DNA of 64,000 bases from Urechis unicinctus (Eukaryota; Annelida; Polychaeta; Xenopneusta; Urechidae), in assembly GCA_034190875.2 (NCBI GenBank), contig CM067350.1:21195355-21259354 (forward strand), in the 5' to 3' direction. Of the stretch, positions 11,260-64,000 are shown piece by piece. The notes beneath the pieces are model-generated. The model made no database searches. It was not told where the DNA came from and saw only the letters and a program-made list of their open reading frames with translations. How positions within the stretch are numbered: position 1 is the stretch's first letter; each line of letters begins with the position of its first letter. The translations under genes and the position numbers were made by a program.

Positions 11260-14200
11260 CGTCTGACCGGGGCTAGCTTAGACACCGATATATGCGACTT
11301 CGCACAAACGTTCATAACAAATATTGTAGTTTCTACATAATTACGTTTAACGCAGCATCTAAATCATGTCGAGAAATATGCTGATCAATTTTCAACATTA
11401 TCATAAGCCTGCAATAAATATGATGTTCGTATCGGTTCATCCATTAGCAGCACCTTCCTCAAACCAAGAACCGCAAGAATTCCCCGCTCCCTATTACTAA
11501 CTCACTACTACTGTGTATACTTTCGCTAAAGTTACAAAATGTAGATTTCATTAAGTTTACACCCGTTAAAGTTGTCGGCTACACCCACAAGCTAATTAGT
11601 AACCGTCATTCCACAATCTATTATCCATTATTATAAAGTGAAAGTTGGAGCACTGAATCCGTCTTTGCTTGAAAGCAAGGCGATCACATCCCCTATTAAT
11701 CAGCGAATTTTAAGAGACCCTATGATAAAGCTCTACGCTGCTCGCAGATGGCATGATCACATATTTTCGGGTGGAGGCACAAGTAACCCTCTTAGCGTAG
11801 CTATAAGCTCTGTGATATTACCACAAAAATTATTAATTTGATGCGGGGGTCGTGACAGAAATCTTAAGTATCATAATTAAACCAACTATTAACATGCTCA
11901 CATGTTGATGTCTGCTATCAATTTATCTTAAGTGAATTTTTCCTAACATGAGACTAAATGACAAAAAATAAGGTATTAATGAGTTTGATTGATCTCCGTT
12001 TTCGATTACGTCATGACTACTCATATCAACCAAATACCATGTTGAGTCTGTAAATACAATAATCTGATCATCTCACTTTTTCATACAATTTAGCCATCAT
12101 AAAAGATTTATATAGCCCAACAAAAATCTTTATCTGATTTGCAATATGGACATATACGATATGCTTTGGTCTGTGCTTATATACATTAGTAAACAGTCAC
12201 AATTTATATTGTGTTTTCTAATCACAGTAAGAGTGTTGCAGCGCAAATATGGCGGCAGTGAAAAAGAAATTATCATCTTTTCCAGGTATAGGAATCGTGT
12301 CATCCCAGCTTACATCGCTGTTACTATGGACGCAGTTTTATACTAACAATGACACTTAATTGAACTTGAGATTTATCAGATTTCGGTGATGGTAGATTAA
12401 TTCTTCATTGCACACTTAAAGTGTCTAGTCAACACAACTACAAAATATATCATTTGAGGGTACTTCACTTTAATATATGCAATTCATTCATATATATGGC
12501 ATTTAAACAATGTTCCAAACCTAAATTGAGTTATTTTCCTCAGCAGTGCATAACTCACATACCATTTTTATAACAAAATTGCATTCACGCCGGGAAGTAA
12601 ACTGTGTGTTGCATTAGAGACAATGGAATCTGCAATTTCCATTCCTAACGTAGTAACAATTAGAAGTTAGTTTTGTTACCACTGCATCACAGTATTTGAA
12701 CCAGAGTGATACCAAACTGTTCTTTGCAGAATGCAATTTGTTCAAATATATAATGCTAAACCAATGCTTCTCGCATTTTTAAGATGCATGTTAAAGATGC
12801 ATGTTTATTACTTAAATCACTCGAAGGTATTCCCGACTGTGTTTAGGGAACCCCAAATCATTGATAATTGACTGATACAGGCAAATACTTTTAGTTACAA
12901 AAATGTGTCGATCAATAGCGAGATTGTGAACAGTAATGCATTAGCATTTCTACCATTTTGTGAATTATTTCGCTGCTTGAGATATCTGATAGAATCATTC
13001 ACGACCCATATAATTTTTATGTATTACCTCCCGAAAACAATAGCGAGGTTACCGATTACCGGACGACAGTGTCAATATTTGAAGGTAAAGTCGGTTTTTA
13101 TCCAGCAATAAAAAAAAAATACCTAAAATTATCATCAAGTCAAAGCTATGATATTTGCATTCATTAGACGTTTACCGAGCATGTTACTTAATTGTCTTCC
13201 ACATGAGTAAACATATAAAACAGTCAGCTTAAAGAATAATAACTGGGCTCTGTCGCGTTAGAACAAATAGGTATGGTGTTTACTCAGTCAGTAAAATGGT
13301 GTAAGGTAGCATGCAATTGTTGTGTGACTTCATTAAATACGTTCACACAATTGTTTGGGCCCTTCATTATCTTCAGCTAAATTTATTTCTTTATGCGATT
13401 ATAAGATTATTTTAAGTCATTATTTTACCGATCATGTTACTAGGCTGCCTTCATTGCAAGGCGAAATTGCAAAACCAGCTTGAAAATGATAATGATGGGG
13501 TATATACTATGTGGTCTGTCAGTGGCATTGAAACAAAGTAACATGTTGCTCAATCGATAATATATACTGCAGCTGGCAATGATTGTGGCACTTAATTTAC
13601 AATGTTCACATTATTGTCTGGGCCGTTTCGTCATTGGTTACTGTTATAATTATTTATTTAAACACAAATGCTATTATTCTTTAGCAGTCTGTTGCTGGTG
13701 TCGTCAAAATACATTAAAACAACCACATCAGTCCCACCGGAAACGTTGGTATTTTTACGATGCATCTTCATTGCAGTGCATTAAGGATAACTAATAGGTA
13801 ATTCACAAAAGTCTATCCACGGTTCTTTTGTTAGGTTACCGATATCATTACTAGCACAGGTGTGACAAAAACAATTAATTAATTACAAACAATCAATTAA
13901 CAAAATATGCAATCAAACAATGAATGTGATAAACACATGTATAAATATTGCAAATATTTTATTTAACATAGCCTTTTATATTAAGTAAATGGATATTATA
14001 AATGTAGTTCATTCATTCCTTTACGTGCGTCTCCACCTGCGAGTGTAATACTGGATGTGTCAGGTGATCTCACACATGTGTTGGCTAATGTTGGCATGAA
14101 GGCAACACTGTTGACAATCACGGATCTACATTCATTCGCAACAAACCAAATAGTTAACCCTATATCGAGCATGTATCAACATAAGCAACAGTCAAGCATC

Positions 14201-15135
14201 AAAATAACAATATCTATCTTTTTTAGAAAAACGCTTTTGCTACACTCAAATTGAACACATATCTTTGCAACGTATATGCACAAAACGAAACTGATATATG
14301 CGTGTATATATACATATATATAAGCAATAAAACAAATTACCTTGAAACAGTTGGCTGCTACAATAATGCTAAATCTTGAAAGGCAGAATAGATTATATTA
14401 CCCCGAGTTGGACAATGCTATAAATAAATAATATCAAAGGCAAATCCCAGTCAATAAATAAGCGACGATTTGAATACAAATATTGCCCTGTTCGATGGAC
14501 CGTCGGGGGGTGTTGGTTTTTATTGGCACAATACTGAAGCGACAGTAAACACACCTGAAAATTGGTCTTCTCTTATAACATTAAATCCACTATGGTGTAC
14601 TCATTTCAGCTGTGAGTAATAACATGTTGAACATACAAAACATTCAAACACATAAGGCAGGATTCAGACGGCAAAAAAGTCTTCAATTGTACATTGCGGG
14701 GATCATTGTGGAGAGAATATTTATTATACGAAGGCAACTGACAGATAAAAGTACTGCTGTGTTCTGGTATTACCACATGGTGCATACATTTATGGTACAT
14801 TTACATAAAATCAAAGAATACACATTTCATATTGTAAAAGCATTTCAAAATTTACCCTATGCTTTATGATATATCACACACAATTATAAGCAAGTCTGGC
14901 AACGGTGCACAAAAAAAACACTGTCTAATCAACTACGACTCCTTAATAATGAGGCTTGATTGCCTCAGACCGAAAGTCGACGTACCGACGATGTCGACAA
15001 ACCCACGTGACCCTGTTAATGTCGGTTTCAAATTCAAACTGAAGGCATCCTGGTGACTGTCCGAAACGAGGCTCAAGATGGCAGCCCCCACAATGGCACT
15101 ATAAGGAAAGATATATGACGTGAAAAGAAGCACAT
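11260..15135. other. intergenic region and ROR 3' UTR
   Basis: AT-rich. The part nearest 15135 is ROR 3' UTR (see the polyadenylation signals). ORFs are short (60-85 codons) and without recognised domains. No repeat array or RNA gene was seen. Confidence 0.6.
14720..14725 (-). terminator. candidate ROR polyadenylation signal
   Basis: AATAAA on the minus strand, about 410 nt beyond the ROR stop codon. A second AATAAA lies at 14518-14523. Either would give a 3' UTR of ordinary length. This is inferred from position and hexamer only. Confidence 0.4.
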
Positions 15136-59329
<44,194 letters not shown>

Positions 59330-61239
59330 GGTATGGGCCTGGTAACAGCTAGGGTTCCGCGCTATCTGACTACAACAGGATCGCTTGACGATGATAGAGA
59401 AAGCGCGGGCTGAGCTGTGGATCGGGATCGTTTTCCGTCTCGTCTGCTTTCTGAGGCTGGGACTTGGAAATCAACAAATCGCTTGATCATATTTCCACGA
59501 CGGGAACTCTGGGGCTGGTCTAGGATTTGAATATCCCCTGCTATTGCATATAATGTGCCTGTTCTTAAGGTAGTTGCCTCGGAATGTTTTTACCTATGCG
59601 AGCTCGTCCTGTTTCCACCTGATTCAATATGAGCAGCCTGTAATGGCAGACGTCACTGATATAAAATTACCCGGCCACGCCACCTCCGTTTATATTGCAC
59701 CAAACATAAGATATGCTAACCAACAACTGTCATTACAATTCCCATCAAATGGCGAAATGCTTTTGATTGCAACCGACGCTAATGATAATAGGTAAAGTCT
59801 GTTTCGTTGCCCTGGTAGACTACGTCAAAAGGACTGGTGGGATTGTAATCAACCTTGAATAGAAATCTCAAACTGGACGGGAGACGCCAGCTGACTCGGA
59901 GGCTCAAATCTCCCCTTGTGGTGCTTGGAGCGTTTCGTGAACAATAGTTGTGGGTTTATGTCACCTAAAAATCTATTAGATAAAACTGAGGAGTAATTAT
60001 GCGTAATAGTGATTAACAATCAACGCCTGGGGCAGGCCAGTATGTCACTGGTCACCAGTCACGGTCACATCTATAGTCACGATGACGTAATAAATTGATC
60101 TTAATCGTCGCCAAAATCCACGCGGAGCCCCGTCGATTTAACGGTCTTCAACTTCACGAGTCATGAAAAGATTTCAAGCAGAGCTGACACAATTCCTCGG
60201 GTTTACCCAGATTGGCAACGAAATCGTTCGAACATCACCAAAGATCACACGAGAAACAGACGATCTTTTTCAAGGGGCGGCTTCAGCTTGCGTTATAATC
60301 CTTATTCTGCAACTGGCTGGTGTTTTCAGTAATGAGAGAGAGAGAGTCGTCGCAAAGCCAGGTAACTTGTCAGTTGAGATTCGTATAGGCGCGTAGGGTG
60401 ATTATTGGAGCCGTTGAATGGCGGCTGGGTGCTCTTTGGCGGTGGCGGCGACTTGAAATACCCCGGGCCATCTTGTGTCTATACACACTCGCTACCTATA
60501 TAAAGTTGCCTCTGGAGAAAGTATACACAAACGTTCTTCCTTTCCGACTCTATTCAAAGCTGGTCAAATTACTGCAGACGACGACGTTCGCTGCTCTCAC
60601 TGCTGTCTCGCGTATAGTGCCCTGGGGAGACGAGCACAAGTAAGCCCTTCTATACACTTTCGCCGTCGCATCTCAGTTCGATAAAACAAATTAACTATTT
60701 TGGAGCCTCACAACAGCTTTCCGGCAATAAGCCCTTCCGTACTTTCCGACACAATTACCCCGTGTTAAACCAACAGTTTACCATGAAGCGACTGGCTGTC
60801 AAGGCACGCGATGAATGGCCGTGAAGTTGAGGAGAAACTCTCGCGTGATGTTGCCAGGACACGACACCACAGATTCAAGCTGATCTAAATCCCGTTTGAC
60901 TATCTGCCGCAGCACCAGTTGTATCAGCATCTCCATAAGCTGGCGGGGAAGTCCCGATGTCACTGCTAATCTCTTAATGTTACGGGTACTTCGGAGTCAT
61001 TCACGCCGAAAGCTGGTTTTGCCTGTGATTTGTAGCGAAGTAAATGAAAGCTGCGAGACAGCCAGGCGATGTACGGGCGAGAGCTGCTATAGACGTGGTT
61101 TATAGTAGATAGTTTACGGCGCGAGCACTACAGCTGATGTTGCTACGGCGGCCATCGCTTCTCACTCATTTCGCCGTCAGGGCTTTCGCATTGGTACACA
61201 CTCGCACTAGCTTCCCCCACCCCCTCTCCACAGAACGCG

Positions 61240-61295
61240 CTACGGCTATTGGCTACAGAGCTATTGACTGCTAGTACGTGATTGGCTGAAGGTGC
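61240..61295 (-). promoter_or_regulatory. candidate upstream promoter region of ROR (two CCAAT boxes)
   Basis: Two CCAAT boxes in minus orientation (61248-61252 and 61281-61285), each within AGCCAAT, lie in a stretch comparatively rich in CpG. They are about 1.9 kb upstream of the ROR ATG, so use here would need a 5' UTR exon or a long leader. No TATA box was found in a matching position. Speculative. Confidence 0.2.
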
Positions 61296-62916
61296 GGCAA
61301 GAAAACGCGTCAATCAATTTGCTTTCTCGCTCGAGCTGCGTCGAAAGTCGAAGATAACGTAAGACAATTTCTCTTTGTCGATCTGCTCAGCCACTTTCAC
61401 CGAACACCACTGAAGATAACCTCGCCTAGCCTCAAGAGAAAACAAACGCTTAGGTTTTTTCCGTTAAAGGGCCAGTTTTGAAATTGGCAAGGAAATATGA
61501 AAAGCCACGTTTGAGGCATTTCCAGTTTCAATAAATGTTGCATGAAATAGGACATTCTATTACGGCGTTTGTGTGAGAGTAAAAATAAAACAAACTGACA
61601 TTTAAAATTAAAATAATTTGACATAACATCTAGGGAATCGGTTTCCTGGGTCGTACACGAGTCTAGCAAGACCACGTATCACGAGGTGACGGCGCTGACG
61701 TAGAGACGTTTTCAATGAGACTGAAATAACGTCCCGCCCCATCTCCCTACCCCCCCCCCCCCCCCCCCCCTATCACCCGTCCCTTCCAATAAAAGCCGAC
61801 TCCTCCTCCAGTCCATCTAATCTATATTAAGGCATTATCTGCGCCTTGATGTAGACTTCTTGCATTTTCTAGCGAAGCCTCTTATCTCAGGATGAACTTT
61901 ACAAACCGTTGAAATCACTGAGCTTTGCCAATGACAATTACTACCCGCTAATCCGACTTCATAGGGGACTAAACCAAAATGAGGTGTGATTTATTAGACG
62001 TGATTAAAGGTAAGTTCAGGTGTGTTTTTCCTGACCGATCCTGGTGCATTTATCATCACTACAGCGTGCGATACATCGATTTATCCGCCTATAAGCGACC
62101 GTTATGTATCCGAACCACACCCTAAGATAATAAAACACTCACATCAAAACAATCACATACTCAACGTTGCTTCACTAATGAGATCTCTCCGAAGCAGACT
62201 TGCAGTCAACTACCTGTCTGGTCTTATTGTGATAGAACGACCTGTCACATGCTTCTTCTTCATAATAAAGCACCACTTCTCTAACCAATACATCCATCTG
62301 TACTGTTCACTGCCCCAAGATATCGATTTCACAGATCAATATATACCTGCCCCAAGGCCATGACCAACGCACCTGCGCCTGTCTATGCCTCATATAAATC
62401 TGCTCTATTGACCATGGTATCGCAGTCATGGAGTAATAACAGCCAACCGGCTCTATTTTGACAGGTATACTGTTAATCATGCTATTATACCTGCCCACAT
62501 CCGAAAGCTAAAAGGTCACATGTATCAATGGAAGCTATTCCCTGTAGATTATTTACAGCATCCACCAATAGAGTTTGCGGTATACACCTACTCATATGTA
62601 TCGTCCCTTGTCTAGCCCTGGGCTATTTATGTTAATGGGATCATAAAGTGCACGGAATGGACCATCGTTGTCACGAGCTGCTGGGCGATACGTCAACACC
62701 CCTACCTAATACTGGTCATGGCATGACCCCAGTATATCGCTGGTGTCGTTACATGGCTATATTTGTCGGTCAATTGTGGCAGAATTGAGTGCATATTAAG
62801 TGTATGTTTGCATCCATTTGGTGTTACCATCCACATGACCCATCATGGATTTTGTTTCCCGGTGAAATTATCCTTTGACTGAGATATCGAAGCTAGAATG
62901 GTTGGAGGGGTATGTC

Positions 62917-63117
62917 TGTGATGGAAGAATGTCCGTTACCGACAGGGAAACATTACGTCGATAACTGTGATAGAAGAATGCCCGTTAACGACAGGAAAAC
63001 ATCACGTCGATAACTGTGATGGAAGAATGTCCGTTAACGACAGGAAAACATCACGTCGATAACTGTGATGGAAGAATGTCCGTTAACGACAGGGAAGCAT
63101 TACGTCGATAACTGTGA
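62917..63117. repeat. 48-49 bp minisatellite
   Basis: Four units of GATGGAAGAATGTCCGTTAA plus CGACAGG...CACGTCGATAACTGT. Confidence 0.9.
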
Positions 63118-64000
63118 ACATTTCATCACTTTGTTATATACAGTGTTCGTTATTCATATACACCGAGTAGCACTGTTTCATTTAGGAGATGACAAAGAAA
63201 TCGCCATTGAAAAGAAAATTAACCTCTGCGTAAAGCGGAATCAATACAAGCGAACGCATCATTGCTCGTTACGAGATAGTTAGTTTATTGTTCTCTATTG
63301 ATCAGAATTTCAAGTACCAGAGTGCAAATGCATGTCTATTCCAATCGACTTGGTACCCCCGGCACTCACGAACAAATCCACCACCACCCCCGCTTGGCAC
63401 GACCATAGGCTGTCGCCGTCGACATCAGAACCAACATGGCTGCCAATACTACACCGGTTGGTACACTGTCAGTGACAGCCTGAAGCACCCATCACGTCAT
63501 GACACCACCAAACCCAACAGACAAGGCCCCTTGTCCAAATGCCATCATCCACAAATTACCCAACTAGGTCAAACAGTGACTGCCAACTACTTGACGCTGA
63601 AGAGGGGGCCAAGTTTGAGCTGCCCGTATCAGCTGGGCTCTAAATAAGTTGGCTTAGGTGCGGTTAAGTGGAGGGAGACTCGCAACGACATCAAAGTCTC
63701 GCCTGGAAACGCAATGGATAGGTGTTGTGTAATCGAGTCGTTACATAACTGCAACAAACACACCTGGGTGGATGACGAAAACAGGTGTTTACTTAACCGG
63801 AAACTTAAAACCGAGAATGTCGAGCGAGACCGTCCACTTTTCTACTCACCCTCCTCCTCTGTCCAAACATGATGTCAGTCTCAGGTGCTATTGTCAACCC
63901 TAATGGCGTATTGCTTGCCCTAAGTCTTTATGTCCTAAGATCAGAGTGTTTCTCGGGAGGGAGACATAATCTGAATTCTTCACGTATGCGCTCCCTGTAG

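Larger units (their letters stand above)
59330..64000. other. upstream flank of ROR, no gene recognised
   Basis: It would contain the 5' UTR and promoter of ROR. It also holds a (GA)-rich patch near 60336, a run of 21 C at 61750-61770, and a 48-49 bp minisatellite at 62917-63117. The ORFs here are short and unlike known proteins. Confidence 0.6.

Noticed and set aside
59574..59795. 73-codon plus-strand ORF upstream of ROR
   Set aside because: No recognised domain and no downstream exon seen; antisense to the likely ROR 5' region.
60491..60506. TATA box (CTATATAAAG) on the plus strand
   Set aside because: Good consensus but on the opposite strand from ROR, and no plus-strand gene follows.

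Overview
This is a eukaryotic genomic window, not a prokaryotic one. It has long AT-rich introns, GT-AG splice sites, many microsatellites and minisatellites, and decayed transposon fragments. One real host gene can be read: a complete ROR-family receptor tyrosine kinase on the minus strand, in ten coding exons from the ATG at 59329 to the stop at 15136. All exon phases agree. The spliced coding length is 3063 nt, or 1020 codons plus a stop. The domain order is signal peptide, Ig, acidic linker, Frizzled-type CRD with ten cysteines, kringle with six cysteines, one transmembrane helix, tyrosine kinase, and a Pro/Gln/Ser-rich tail. An Ig domain, an apparently active kinase and the repeat and transposon content suggest a marine invertebrate bilaterian (lophotrochozoan or invertebrate deuterostome). 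The species cannot be settled from the sequence.

Layout. Positions 1-880 show nothing recognisable. Positions 881-5456 are a direct duplicate of 34462-39424. This 3' copy carries a second, splice-competent copy of the first Ig exon, about 11 kb beyond the ROR stop codon. The end of the duplicated block (5471-5885) is present in inverted orientation at 39511-39925. Positions 5886-15135 are intergenic: two coding-looking minisatellites, a decayed Ty3-type integrase fragment, a THAP zinc finger in two separated halves, and a truncated Crypton/KIAA1958-like ORF flanked by two similar ~100-bp hairpins. Positions 15136-19080 hold the packed 3' half of ROR (kinase, kringle, CRD). Positions 19081-38202 hold the acidic-linker and Ig exons within long introns. 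Positions 38203-59154 are a 21-kb first intron full of simple repeats. Positions 59155-59329 are the signal-peptide exon, and 59330-64000 is the upstream region.

Function. From family knowledge, ROR proteins bind Wnt ligands through the CRD and act in non-canonical Wnt and planar-polarity signalling. Unlike human ROR1 and ROR2, this protein keeps canonical glycine-loop, HRD and DFG motifs, so it is probably catalytically competent. The main oddities are the duplicated Ig exon outside the gene, an array of copies of an exon end plus its splice donor in intron 4, and the hairpin-flanked Crypton-like ORF.
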